From: an uncultured Treponema sp.
GTDB taxonomy: Bacteria; Spirochaetota; Spirochaetia; Treponematales; Treponemataceae
Assembly: GCA_905372235.1 (NCBI GenBank)
Contig: CAJPOF010000011.1
Span: 1 to 47,333, forward strand
Direction of reading: 5' to 3'
Length of the DNA stretch: 47,333 nt
Shown one piece after another: positions 17,378-26,500 of the stretch (positions are counted from its first letter, which is position 1; every line of letters starts with the position of its first letter). A model generated the notes under the pieces. It was given only the letters and a program-made list of their open reading frames with translations. It made no database searches and was not told the origin of the DNA. The translations under genes were made by a program, and so were the position numbers.

Positions 17378-18181
17378 CTACACCATGTAGTTTGAATCCA
17401 AAACAAAAATCCGCCCGTTTTTTATCGCAGAAAGATTTTCCCAGCCATCTCTGATTTTTATTTGCTCGATGGATTTCATGGATTGTGCGGACATACCGGA
17501 AATTATGATTATGTCCGGATTTTTTTCAAAAATCGACTTTTCGTCTACAATCGGGTAGGCTTCGCTAAGTTCGTCGAAAATATTTTTCCCGCCTGCGATT
17601 TTTATGAGTTGGCTTATCACGGAATTTTTCCCGACGCTTACAAATGGAAAGGCGCAAATCTCCCAGTAAACAGATTTTCCATTCGAATCGGATTTTTTTG
17701 CGATTTCGTTGATTTTCTCTTCGATTTCTTTTGTTTTCTGTTCGGCTTCTTCTTTGTGGCCGGTTATTTTTCCGATTTCACGCATTTCTGAAAAAATCCC
17801 ATCAACAGAATGGTTCGTCGATATAAAAAATCTGATTTTTTGCGATTTTAAGAATGGAATCAAGCGTTCGCAAGTTCCGGAAGAAAGGTAGACAAAATCG
17901 GGTTTGAACGAAATCAGTTCTTCCGTGTCGGGAAGATTTTCGCTGTCAGAACCCAGTGAAGGAATCGAAAGAACTTCGCTCGGATAATCCGAATCTGCGG
18001 AGCGTGCCGCAATCTGCGAAAATGCCCCAACAGCGCATAAAATTTCTGTGGCACATGGCGAAAGCGAAACGATTCGTTCGGGATGTTTTTCGCAGGCGGT
18101 AAAAATCGAAGCGAAAATAATGGCGGAGGAAAAAATAATTTTATTGAAAATAATCTTTCCGGTCAGTTTAAAGCACCCCAT
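17378..18181 (-). CDS. ABC-transporter substrate-binding lipoprotein (BtuF/FecB type), truncated by an in-frame amber codon
   Basis: A 267-residue lipoprotein with a cluster-A-type binding fold, as in corrinoid or ferric-siderophore uptake. Signal peptide and lipobox FASIFTAC give lipid-Cys30. Typical motifs: RIVSLSPCATEILCAVGAF (36-54), IPSLGSDSENLPDTEEL, FKPDFVYLSSG, and INGxIFVLDSNYM-like end. The stop at 17378-17380 is TAG; reading through it continues in frame as PSLRIAGKAELIADCLKD to TGA at 17321-17323. That is just how this family ends (normally R-P-S-x-R-I), so the TAG is probably a nonsense mutation removing 18 residues plus one. The start overlaps the end of pyrE by 19 bp. No permease or ATPase gene is adjacent, and the substrate cannot be fixed. 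No nearby promoter, so it should depend on pyrE transcription. Confidence 0.82.
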   Translation of the reverse strand: MGCFKLTGKIIFNKIIFSSAIIFASIFTACEKHPERIVSLSPCATEILCAVGAFSQIAARSADSDYPSEVLSIPSLGSDSENLPDTEELISFKPDFVYLSSGTCERLIPFLKSQKIRFFISTNHSVDGIFSEMREIGKITGHKEEAEQKTKEIEEKINEIAKKSDSNGKSVYWEICAFPFVSVGKNSVISQLIKIAGGKNIFDELSEAYPIVDEKSIFEKNPDIIIISGMSAQSMKSIEQIKIRDGWENLSAIKNGRIFVLDSNYMV

Positions 18182-18840
18182 TCTTTGTAGTACGCATCGA
18201 TTTCATCTTTTATTTTTTCCGTGATTATGTTCGGATAAAGCGTATCGATGACATCCGCCATGGAAACAATTGCTTTTGCCGGAAATCCGTATTTTTCTGT
18301 GATTGCAGAAAGTGCGGATTTTGTTGAATCCGGCGCTTTTTCCATTCGGTCAAGACTTACGATTTCACCCACAATTTTTATTGAATCGGGCGTTTTTTCG
18401 GACATCTTTATTTTTGGATAGATTTCTTCTATTGATTTTCCGGATGTGGTTACATCTTCGATTATGATAATTCTATCGCCGTCTTTGGGGGCGTGTCCCA
18501 AAAAACGGCCGGCATCCGCTCCATGGTCTTTTTCTTCTTTCCGATCCGAACAATATAGAATCTCTTTTCCATAAAGTTCCGAATATGCCATAGCGGTCGC
18601 GACTGCCAATGGGATTCCTTTGTAAGCTGGTCCAAAAAGCATGTCAAAATCGTCCCCAAAGTTTTGGTGTATTGCTTGGGCATAGAATTTTCCAAGCCGA
18701 TGCAGTTGTTTTCCGGTGGAATAAGCGCCTGCGTTCATGAAAAACGGGGATTTTCGTCCGCTTTTAAGGATAAACGAGCCGAATTTCAGAACTTGACATT
18801 CCACCATAAAGTCAATGAATTCTTTTTTGTACTGTTCCAT
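18163..18840 (-). CDS. pyrE: Orotate phosphoribosyltransferase
   Basis: A 225-residue enzyme that joins orotate and PRPP to give OMP in UMP synthesis. Key motifs: KSGRKSPFFMNAGAYSTG near the N-terminus, the DRKEEKDHG loop with catalytic lysines, and the PRPP-binding motif IIIIEDVTTSGKS (D/T-rich, residues ~119-131). Length is normal. There is no ribosome binding site before ATG 18840; instead a promoter fills the 35-nt gap to the preceding HD gene (see 18847-18875), predicting a leaderless mRNA. It overlaps the BtuF-like gene downstream, so both are probably on one transcript. Confidence 0.95.
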   Translation of the reverse strand: MEQYKKEFIDFMVECQVLKFGSFILKSGRKSPFFMNAGAYSTGKQLHRLGKFYAQAIHQNFGDDFDMLFGPAYKGIPLAVATAMAYSELYGKEILYCSDRKEEKDHGADAGRFLGHAPKDGDRIIIIEDVTTSGKSIEEIYPKIKMSEKTPDSIKIVGEIVSLDRMEKAPDSTKSALSAITEKYGFPAKAIVSMADVIDTLYPNIITEKIKDEIDAYYKEWGALN

Positions 18841-18846
18841 GCGGAC

Positions 18847-18875
18847 ATTCTAGCAGATTGGCTTTATGGTGTAAA
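18847..18875 (-). promoter_or_regulatory. Sigma-70-type promoter of pyrE, predicted leaderless
   Basis: On the minus strand: TTTACA (18875-18870), 17-nt spacer, TAGAAT (18852-18847), then 6 nt to the ATG at 18840. The initiation point should fall at or next to the A of ATG. The promoter occupies the whole gap between the HD-gene stop (18876) and pyrE. Confidence 0.65.
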
Positions 18876-20000
18876 TTAAAGCGCGAACGGAACGCAGCCG
18901 TAGCAAGAATCGCTGAATTGCAAAAAATCTTTTATCAAGGTATCGGATTTTTTTGAGATTTCAGAAAGTCTTAACGCTTTGCTCGCCCCCGGGATTTTTA
19001 CAAGCGGATTTATGTATCGTTGTTTTACTTTCAGATTTACGCAAAAATGATTTTCCAGCGGACTTTCGCTGTGTTCGATTTTTGTCATTGTGTAAAAAGT
19101 TTTAAGGAGTTTTCTAAATTTCCTGAAAATTTCCGAATTGTCGCTTGAGTTTTCAGCCGCTTTTTTCATACGAGAAAACGCTTCTTCTTCGCTGATTTTA
19201 AGGCAATCCTCTTCGGTTATGATTCCCAATCCGATTCCGTAATTTGTGATTTCTGCAAGAAGTTGAAGAGTAAGTTTGTCTTCGTTCAGTTGAAGTACAT
19301 GGCCTGTCTCAAGGAATTTTTCGCAGTAAATTTCAGCTTCGGAAAGAGAAGTAAAACCCAATTCGTCAACTTCATCTTCATTTTTAAGAACGGCGATTTT
19401 GTCGTAAACGTTTTGAATTTCGCTTAAACTCCAACTTCCCAAAAGCGCGCCGCCGCTTGGAAACATATATTCCAATCTGTCTGCGCTAAGTTGCGGAACT
19501 TCATTGTCTGCAACCGGGTATTTGTGGTAGTCGGCTATTTCCGATACGGCAATTCCGTCTTTTTCAAGAAGAGCCGTAATTTCTTTTGACTCCCTTATCA
19601 TTTTTTCAGTATCGTTTTCGCTTGCCGTCTGCGTGAGGGCATCGCCTTTCCTAAAATCCGAGGCATGGCTGAAAATCGGAGTCGAAATGTCGTGAAAAAG
19701 TCCAGCCAAAGTCTGCCGTTTGTCTTTTGTAAAATTGTAGACAATTAGCGCGACCCCAATGCTGTGGTCCAGCCTTGAATAGTAGAATCGATTTTTATAT
19801 AGCGGAGTCCAATCTGTGCCGCATAAAAGCCCTATTCCGCTAAGCCGCTGCATTGCAGGCGTATGGATATATTCTTTAAGGAAATCCGGAAATTCATTTG
19901 AAAGAATTTTGTGGTATTCCTGAACGTCAAATTTTCTTTCTTTTGTATCAGGATATTTTTTTAGCAGCATTGGCCAGTTTAGATTCTTGTAGTGATTCAT
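18876..20000 (-). CDS. HD-domain phosphohydrolase
   Basis: A 374-residue cytoplasmic protein of the HD superfamily. The metal-binding pattern is visible as H in YSRLDHSIGV (residues ~74-83) and HD in LAGLFHDISTPIFSH (~98-112), with a later Asp in LSADRLEYMF. This resembles the SAMHD1/dGTPase-like branch rather than HD-GYP. The C-terminal half is helical without a recognised domain. The substrate (nucleotide or other phosphoester) cannot be read from sequence. Its ATG overlaps the mscS stop by 4 bp, so it is translationally coupled to the upstream mscS-nth-metK run. Confidence 0.82.
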   Translation of the reverse strand: MNHYKNLNWPMLLKKYPDTKERKFDVQEYHKILSNEFPDFLKEYIHTPAMQRLSGIGLLCGTDWTPLYKNRFYYSRLDHSIGVALIVYNFTKDKRQTLAGLFHDISTPIFSHASDFRKGDALTQTASENDTEKMIRESKEITALLEKDGIAVSEIADYHKYPVADNEVPQLSADRLEYMFPSGGALLGSWSLSEIQNVYDKIAVLKNEDEVDELGFTSLSEAEIYCEKFLETGHVLQLNEDKLTLQLLAEITNYGIGLGIITEEDCLKISEEEAFSRMKKAAENSSDNSEIFRKFRKLLKTFYTMTKIEHSESPLENHFCVNLKVKQRYINPLVKIPGASKALRLSEISKKSDTLIKDFLQFSDSCYGCVPFAL

Positions 20001-20890
20001 TGCTGCCTGACCTTTACATCGAACTTGTTGCCCGGAATTTCCAGATTATTTTCTTTGAAAAGTTTTACGATGTTTGCGTATACGTCGGTTTTTGTTTGTA
20101 TAAGGTCGGATGAATTTATCCAAACCGCAAGCGTCATTGTGATGCCGTTTTCTTCAAGTCCGTCGAGCCAGGCATTTGACGGCGGAGTCGAAAGAACGGT
20201 CGGGCAATTTTCAGGAACTTTTTTTAATATTTCGAAGGCTTTTTCAAAATCCGATTCGTATGACATTTTTGTTGAGAACGTAAATCGGCGGATTTTAAAA
20301 TAACTGTTGTTCTGAAAGTTTGAATTTATGATTGTAGAATTCGGAATCCGAATCATTTGTCCGTCCATGTTGTGAATCCTTACGGAAAGAAGCCCTATCT
20401 CATCGACTGTTCCGGAAACTCCATTCACGATAATAAAGTCGCCGATTTTCATGCTTTTTTCGCCGATTATAAAAAGTCCGCTTATCAAATTGCTCACGGA
20501 AGTTTGCGCGGCAAATCCTATGGCTATTCCTGCGATTCCTGCCGCACCCCAAATAGCACTCAGTTTTACGCCAAACATACTGAATATGTACATCACGATT
20601 ATTGCGTAAAGCGTGTAGGAGACAAATCTCAACGTGATGTTCTTGTGCCGAGCGTCCATTTTTGTTTCGGGGATTTTTTTTATGCCTTTTCGTATGAGCG
20701 AAAAAATCAGCCAAATTACAAATATTACGATACAGGCTCCCAGCAATTTAAACAGATTTTTCCATGTGCCGATATTTTGAAGAATATCCAGGAATTTTAC
20801 CGTGAATTTTCCCAATGTTTCGTTTGCCGCATGGGTAACCGCATCGCCCATGGCTTCCAATGTCTGATTCTTAGGTGTCAGTTCTTCCAT
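19997..20890 (-). CDS. mscS: Small-conductance mechanosensitive channel, MscS family
   Basis: A 297-residue membrane protein. It opens under membrane tension to release solutes during hypo-osmotic shock. Transmembrane segments: ~46-68 (LLGACIVIFVIWLIFSLI), ~88-108 (FVSYTLYAIIVMYIF), and the pore-lining helix ~112-140 with the Gly/Ala-rich AAGIAGIAIGFAAQ typical of MscS TM3. The beta domain follows (GDFIIVNGVSGTVDEIGLLS, MIRIPNSTIINSNFQN) and then the alpha/beta C-terminal domain. Length matches E. coli MscS. The start overlaps the end of nth by 20 bp; downstream it overlaps the HD gene. Confidence 0.95.
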   Translation of the reverse strand: MEELTPKNQTLEAMGDAVTHAANETLGKFTVKFLDILQNIGTWKNLFKLLGACIVIFVIWLIFSLIRKGIKKIPETKMDARHKNITLRFVSYTLYAIIVMYIFSMFGVKLSAIWGAAGIAGIAIGFAAQTSVSNLISGLFIIGEKSMKIGDFIIVNGVSGTVDEIGLLSVRIHNMDGQMIRIPNSTIINSNFQNNSYFKIRRFTFSTKMSYESDFEKAFEILKKVPENCPTVLSTPPSNAWLDGLEENGITMTLAVWINSSDLIQTKTDVYANIVKLFKENNLEIPGNKFDVKVRQQ

Positions 20891-21524
20891 TCTTTCTGTT
20901 TTCCTTGCAAATATCGTTTATTATGCATTCAGCGCATTTCGGATTTCTTGCCGTACATACATATCTTCCATGCAGGATGAGCCAATGATGGGCATGCTGC
21001 ATATATTTTGAAGGAATCCGCTCGCAAAGGGATTTTTCCACGCTTTCGGGGCTTGTTCCTTCCGCAAGCCCGATTTTTGGACAAATACGCAAAAGATGTG
21101 TATCAACCGGCATTGTAGGCTGATTGAATACGACATTCAAGACTACGTTTGCGGTTTTTCTGCCGACCCCCGGAAGCGTCATCAATTCTTCCCGTGTGGA
21201 AGGAACTTTTCCGCCGAATTTTTGACAGAGCAATTTGCTGAGCATAAGAACATTTTTGCTTTTGGTTTTTGCAAGTCCTATGGTTTTTATTTGTTCCGCA
21301 ATCTGCTCTTGCGAAAGTTCCTGCATTTTTTCCGGCGTGTCGGCAAGTTTGAAAAGGTTTTCAGTCACACGATTCACGCTTTTATCTGTGGTTTGCGCGC
21401 TCAATACCACGGCAACCAATAGAGTGTATGCAGAATGATAGTTCAGTTCCGATTTTGGATTTGGCTCGCGAGCCTTGAACCGTTCAAAAATCGTTGAGAT
21501 TTCTTCCTGCGTCAGTAACTGCAT
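20871..21524 (-). CDS. nth: Endonuclease III (DNA glycosylase/AP lyase)
   Basis: A 217-residue base-excision repair enzyme that removes oxidised pyrimidines and cleaves the abasic site. The helix-hairpin-helix LPGVGRKTANVV carries the catalytic Lys123, and VDTHLLRI the catalytic Asp141. Four cysteines, C190-x6-C197-x2-C200-x5-C206, form the [4Fe-4S] cluster site. Length is normal. The ATG lies one base after the metK stop, and the 3' end overlaps mscS, so metK-nth-mscS-HD reads as one operon. Confidence 0.96.
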   Translation of the reverse strand: MQLLTQEEISTIFERFKAREPNPKSELNYHSAYTLLVAVVLSAQTTDKSVNRVTENLFKLADTPEKMQELSQEQIAEQIKTIGLAKTKSKNVLMLSKLLCQKFGGKVPSTREELMTLPGVGRKTANVVLNVVFNQPTMPVDTHLLRICPKIGLAEGTSPESVEKSLCERIPSKYMQHAHHWLILHGRYVCTARNPKCAECIINDICKENRKNGRTDT

Positions 21525-21525
21525 A

Positions 21526-22746
21526 TCATTTTGCGGCTTCTCTTAGTTCGGATACTTTGTCGGTTCGTTCCCACGGAAAACCTTCTCTTCCAAAATGACC
21601 GTAACTTGCGGTTTTTTGGTAAATCGGCTGTTTTAGATTCAGCGTTTTTACAATTCCTGCGGGAGTGCAGTCGAAGATTTTTTTTACGGCATTTTCGATT
21701 TTTGAGCGTTCTGTTTTTTCCGTTCCAAATGTTTCCACAAAAATTGAGATGGGGAAGGGCACTCCGATTGCATAGGCGAGCTCGACTTCAGCTCTGTCCG
21801 CAAGTCCAGCCGCAACGATATTTTTTGCGATGTACCTAGCCATGTATGCGGCTGAACGGTCAACTTTTGACGGGTCTTTTCCGCTGAAAGCACCGCCGCC
21901 ATGCCTTCCCATTCCGCCGTATGTATCGACAATTATTTTTCGTCCCGTAAGTCCGGAATCGCCGTCCGGTCCGCCTTTCACAAATCTTCCTGTAGGATTG
22001 ATATAATATTTTGTGTTTTCATCGAGAAGTCCCGTGGGGTTTAGGACTGGTTTTACAATCTGTTCGATTATGGTTTTTTCTATTTCGTCGTGTTCCACGG
22101 ATTCGTCATGCTGATGAGAAACGACAACCGTGTCTATCCGTGCTGGCGTGAATCCGTTGTATTCCACAGTAACTTGACTTTTTGCGTCCGGTCTAAGCCA
22201 TTTTATCGCCTGATTGTGTCTAAGTTCATGGGCTTTCAAAAGAATTTGATGCGCATAATAAATTGGAGCCGGCATGAATGTCGGAGTTTCGTTGCAGGCA
22301 AAACCGAACATCATTCCTTGGTCGCCGGCACCTTGCTGCCCCTCGAATTTTTCAAGACCTTTTCCCACGATCCCCTGATTTATGTCCTCGCTTTGGGCAT
22401 GAAGGCGATTCATAAAAAGGCAGTTTGCTCCATCAAGTCCGACTTTGGAATCATTGTATCCGATATCCAAGGCGACTTGCCGGGCAATTCGTTCCACATC
22501 AATGTTGAATTTTTTTGTGAAGTCATTGTCTATCTTGATATTCTGAAAACCGATTTCTCCGCCCACAAGCATAAAATCCGTGGACGCAAAAGATTCGCAA
22601 GCCACATGGGCATCTTTGTCCAAAGAAAGGCAATAATCAAGAATCGCGTCCGAAACCTGATCGCAAAGCTTATCGGGATGACCTTCGCCAACCGACTCCG
22701 AAGTAAACACATAATTGTCTTGATTTTTTGAAGAGAAAAGTCCCAT
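21526..22746 (-). CDS. metK: S-adenosylmethionine synthetase
   Basis: A 406-residue enzyme making S-adenosylmethionine from methionine and ATP. Signatures: SESVGEGHPDKLCDQVSDAI near the N-terminus, GAGDQGMMFGFA (signature 1), GGGAFSGKDPSKVDRSAAY (signature 2) and the C-terminal GHFGREGFPWERTD. AGGAGGT precedes ATG 22746. A good promoter (22854-22882) implies a 5' leader of about 100 nt, which is long for this genome. First gene of the metK-nth-mscS-HD run. Confidence 0.97.
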   Translation of the reverse strand: MGLFSSKNQDNYVFTSESVGEGHPDKLCDQVSDAILDYCLSLDKDAHVACESFASTDFMLVGGEIGFQNIKIDNDFTKKFNIDVERIARQVALDIGYNDSKVGLDGANCLFMNRLHAQSEDINQGIVGKGLEKFEGQQGAGDQGMMFGFACNETPTFMPAPIYYAHQILLKAHELRHNQAIKWLRPDAKSQVTVEYNGFTPARIDTVVVSHQHDESVEHDEIEKTIIEQIVKPVLNPTGLLDENTKYYINPTGRFVKGGPDGDSGLTGRKIIVDTYGGMGRHGGGAFSGKDPSKVDRSAAYMARYIAKNIVAAGLADRAEVELAYAIGVPFPISIFVETFGTEKTERSKIENAVKKIFDCTPAGIVKTLNLKQPIYQKTASYGHFGREGFPWERTDKVSELREAAK

Positions 22747-22853
22747 TTTTGGACCTCCTGTTTAGCAATTTTAGGGAACGCCCCAGCCCGCATGCAATTT
22801 GGATTAAATCGACGGGTCAGAATTCTGCGCCTGCAGTCAATCTGTTAGCCATA

Positions 22854-22882
22854 AATATAATATCAATGACTAAAAATATCAA
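22854..22882 (-). promoter_or_regulatory. metK promoter with ~100-nt leader
   Basis: Minus strand: TTGATA (22882-22877), 17-nt spacer, TATATT (22859-22854). Transcription should start near 22847, leaving about 100 nt before metK. The leader contains a 10-bp palindrome (CAGAATTCTG, 22818-22827) and a GC-rich stretch near 22775-22795 but matches no SAM riboswitch pattern I know. Confidence 0.6.
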
Positions 22883-22910
22883 TATTTTGCTGTAAATATG
22901 GTAAAAACTG

Positions 22911-22939
22911 TTTACTTAAAATTGAATATTGATTATATT
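22911..22939 (+). promoter_or_regulatory. Promoter of the CBM48 gene
   Basis: TTTACT (22911-22916), 17-nt spacer, TATATT (22934-22939). It is divergent from the metK promoter, with only ~29 bp between the -35 boxes. The start would be about 22946, giving a ~60-nt leader with AGGAGG at 22992-22997. Confidence 0.6.
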
Positions 22940-23005
22940 GTTTACAATTAGTCAGGCAGGTAGTTGCCATTGATTTTATTAAAAGTGTATCAGGAGGTGT
23001 GCTTT

Positions 23006-23335
23006 ATGTCACTCAAGAAGACATTTTCTAAGGACAAGATGACTTGCAATGTGACGTTTACGGTATCTGCGGAAGCTGCCCAAGGCGCAAAGAAGATTAA
23101 TATTGCAGGCGATTTCAACAGTTGGAGCAGCACTGATACTCCAATGAAGCAGGGAAAGGATGGTTCTTTTTCTGTAAAACTTGCTTTGGATGTTGGAAAA
23201 GAGTACCAGTTCCGCTATCTGTTGGATGGCTACAAATGGGAGAACGACTGGAAAGCTGATAAATACATTCCGGCTCCGTATTCCAATGCGGATAATTCCG
23301 TTGTCGTTACCAAACTTCCGGATACAAAGAACTAA
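23006..23335 (+). CDS. Small glycogen-binding (CBM48/AMPK1-type) domain protein
   Basis: A 109-residue stand-alone carbohydrate-binding domain of the CBM48/isoamylase early-set type. The start is ATG 23006 because AGGAGG sits 8 nt upstream; an open frame extends to 22964 without such a site. Motifs: KKINIAGDFNSWS (strand with the conserved GDFNxW), KQGKDGSFSVKLAL, YQFRYLLDGYKWENDW. No signal peptide and no catalytic domain. Such proteins probably bind glycogen or starch-like glucans in the cytoplasm. It is monocistronic: its own promoter precedes it and a strong terminator follows. Confidence 0.85.
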   Translation: MSLKKTFSKDKMTCNVTFTVSAEAAQGAKKINIAGDFNSWSSTDTPMKQGKDGSFSVKLALDVGKEYQFRYLLDGYKWENDWKADKYIPAPYSNADNSVVVTKLPDTKN

Positions 23336-23361
23336 ATCGTTTTTAGAACTGAATTTTAGGT

Positions 23362-23399
23362 AAAAAAAAGGCTTCTCTGTTACGAGAAGCCTTTTTTTT
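23362..23399 (+). terminator. Strong bidirectional terminator
   Basis: Stem AAAAAAAAGGCTTCTC / GAGAAGCCTTTTTTTT with a 6-nt loop; A-run on the left and T-run on the right, so it can serve both strands. It ends the CBM48 transcript. Confidence 0.92.
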
Positions 23400-23417
23400 G
23401 GAGGCTATCCAAAAATT

Positions 23418-23506
23418 TTAGTTTTGGGACAATGTTCTTCCATAGAGAGAGAAGACGTTTGCGCTCATTAATGCAGCTATTGCGGAAACTGCGAAATTTT
23501 TTTCAT
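23418..23506 (-). pseudogene. Signal-peptide ORF broken by a homopolymer frameshift
   Basis: On the minus strand AAGGAGA precedes ATG 23506, but the frame stops after 9 codons. If the run of seven A right after the ATG is read as eight, the product becomes a 29-residue signal-peptide-like sequence containing FAVSAIAALMSANVFS and ending at TAA 23420-23418. The good ribosome binding site and the signal peptide shape suggest a once-real exported protein, now reduced to its leader, or a phase-variable ORF. No other gene is visible from 23400 to 23576. Confidence 0.35.
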
Positions 23507-23576
23507 ATCTCCTTGATTCATAATTCTGTAAAATTTTCGTTTAGGCTTTTAGTTCAAATTATATGTTTTCCAAGAT

Positions 23577-26500
23577 TTAATTTGGCATATGTATAACTTC
23601 GCGAGGTTTCGAGCCGTTTGCAGGTCCTACGATTCCCCGTTCTTCCATCTCTTCTACCAACCTTGCGGCTCTATTGTAGCCTATTTTCAGTCTGCGTTGA
23701 ATGTAAGATGCGCTTGCCTTTCCGGCTTGAAGCACTATGTCCAAAGCCTGGTCGTAAAGCGGGTCTGCACCTTCGCTAAAAAGGCTGGGACCTCCGTAAT
23801 CGTCTTCTTCCTCGTCGATGAACATCTGGTCATCGATGTAGTCCGGCTCGTCCAAAGTTTTTACGTATTCTACAACCTTTTCGACATCTCCGTCGCTTTC
23901 AAAAGTACCTTGTATTCGTACTGGATAAGGGTCTGCGGCGGAGGCGTAAAGCATATCGCCTTTTCCAAGGAGTTTTTCTGCGCCGACGGCATCAATGATT
24001 ATGTTTGAATCGGTTCGGCTTGCAACCATGAATGCGATTCTGCTGGGAATGTTCGCTTTTATAAGACCCGTTATCACGTTCACCGAAGGGCGTTGCGTCG
24101 CAAGGACAAGATGTATTCCAACGGCACGGCTCATTGCCGCGAGCCGAGCCACATTTGATTCCAGTTCTTTTCCGCTGGTCGCCATAAGGTCTGCGAATTC
24201 GTCTATGATTATGACTATGTAAGGAAGTTTTTCCGTGCAGATGTTTCGTTCTTCAATGCGGATGTTGTAGTTAGCTATGTCACGCACGCCCATTTGGTCA
24301 AGGAGTGCGTAACGGCGTTCCATTTCGCAAAGACACCACTGAAGAGACTGCAACGCTTTTTTCGGCTCTGTTATCACCGGCGTAAGAAGATGCGGAATAT
24401 CGTTGTAAAGTTTTAGCTCAACCACTTTCGGGTCTACAAGAATCATCTTTACTTGCTGCGGAGATTTTTTGTACAGAATCGAAAGGATTATCGAATTTAC
24501 GCACACGGATTTTCCGGCTCCGGTTGCGCCTGCAATCAGAAGATGCGGCGTTTTTGTTATGTCGATGATTTGCGATTTTCCTAAAATGTCTTTTCCCAAA
24601 ACTACCGGAATTGCCATTTTTTTGAACTCAGGAAGGTCCTGCTCAATCATTTCCCTAAAACTCACGATGGAACGCTGCTTGTTCGGAACTTCAATTCCTA
24701 CCGCAGCCCGTCCCGGAATCGGAGCGACTATTCGCACGCTGGAAGCGGCAAGGCTCAACGCGATATTGTCTTGTAGGCTTACTATTTTGCTTAGGCGAAC
24801 GCCCGGCGCAGGCTCAAGTTCGTACATTGTTACGACAGGGCCTTTCTTTATTCCGATGACTTCCGCGCTGATCCCAAAGTCGGTCAGGGTATTTTTGAGC
24901 TTTACGGCATTGCTTTTTGTCCCTTCGTCTATGAGCCAATATTGGTCGTCATCATATTGCTGAAGAAGGTCGGTAGGAACAAAATAGGATTTTTTTGCTG
25001 TTGCTCGACTGGAATCTTCGGGCTGTTTTTCATTCTCATCGGAATCAGAATCGGAGTCGTCTGAGTCGGAATCAGAATCGTCCGGGGAGGAAGTTTCCGC
25101 TTCTCTTTGACGCATTTCGTTTTTGACTTCTTTACGGATATCGTTTTCCATGTCCTCAAAAATTTCTGAAGAAAGCGAGGATTTTTTTTCTTTCTTCTGT
25201 GCAAAAACTATGTCCATCGGCGAAATAAAATCTTGGTCTTCGGAAACGGCAGAATCGCTTTCTTCATCCAAAGTTTGCTGCATATTTCGTGTCAAATCCA
25301 CGTCAAAAAAATCAGGATTTGCGCTTGCGTCATATTTTTTTTCGTCTATTAGATTTTCATAATCGTCAAACGATGATTCAAAATCGCTTTCCAATGTCAA
25401 ATTGTCGTCTTTGTTTTTGTCGGTCTTTCCAAAAATGGGAATTTCTTCGTCCTCGGCTTGAATTTCGTCGCCGGATTCAAGATTTTCTTCATCTGGAAGA
25501 AGATTTTCCAATGCGGCATTTTCTGCTTCTATGGAATATTCGTCTTCGGAAGCGGAATCGCCTTTTGCATTTTCAGGAAAAATCTTTTTTGGAAAAAAAT
25601 CTTCTTCTTCGTCGGAAATCTCATCGCCGGCAAGGAAATCTTCTTCGTTATCGGAAATTTTTTCTTCAAAAATGCGTTCATCCGAATCTTCGGGATTTTT
25701 TTGCTTGTCCGCTTCGGAAAAATCGAACGTCTCTTCGTCAAAATCGGATGTATCGCCGTTTGCGTTTCCCGCTTTTGCTTTTATTTCGTCCTCATTCGGC
25801 CATTCGATTTTGTCGGAATCCGCAGGTTCGTCGTCGGACTCGCCGAATCCTGTTAGAGCCGCATATTCTTCTTGGGAAATTATGGAACTCGGATTTGAAT
25901 TTTTCGCCTCATTTTCATTTGAATCGAGGGAAGGCGCGTTTTCAATTTTCGGTTCAAATACGGATTCTTCAATTTCATCCGAAACCGGAGGTTTTACGTT
26001 GTCAAAGACGCCTTCAAACGGATCTTCTTTTGTTTCGGCTTTTTTTTCGTCGCCCGAATCTTCTGCGCTTTCCTTTAAGTCGTCGATTTTGTCAAACGGA
26101 TTTTCGTCTTCGTTCTGATTTTCGTTTTGTGATTCTGTTTCGTCTTCATTTTCCGACTCAGTTTCCGATTCCGCTGAATATGCGTTGTTGTTTTCTGCGT
26201 TCTCTTCAAACTCTGATTCAGAATCTCCGTCGGATTCGGTTTCGTTTTCGGAATTTCCGTTTTCATGCAAATCTATCGAGTTTTTGCCCGATATTTTGTC
26301 GGCGGCAATTCCAGCCAAAAGAAATTCGATTACGACGAACATTGAAGCGATTATGATTGTTACCGAAATCTTTGTCGCAGTAAAATTTCCGCCTTTTAGG
26401 AAAAATCTTATCAATTTTTCTGCGGCAACGGACGTAAAAAACGGAACGATTGCCGTCAAAAGCCGCATCGCTTTTCTGGCTGTCCAGTTCGAGGCAAAAC

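Noticed and set aside
17378..17380. Amber codon as pyrrolysine
   Set aside because: Spirochaetes are not generally pyrrolysine users, the protein is not a methylamine methyltransferase, and Arg is the usual residue here; a nonsense mutation or sequencing error is simpler.
20357..20980. 207-residue plus-strand ORF opposite mscS/nth
   Set aside because: A shadow frame of mscS, with no recognisable motifs or ribosome binding site.
22747..22853. Known SAM riboswitch upstream of metK
   Set aside because: I could not match the leader to the conserved cores of the SAM riboswitch classes I know, so it is noted only as an uncharacterised leader.
25289..26356. Long open frames opposite ftsK
   Set aside because: They mirror the low-complexity acidic linker of ftsK; the products are Arg/Leu/Phe- or Ser-rich and have no initiation signals.
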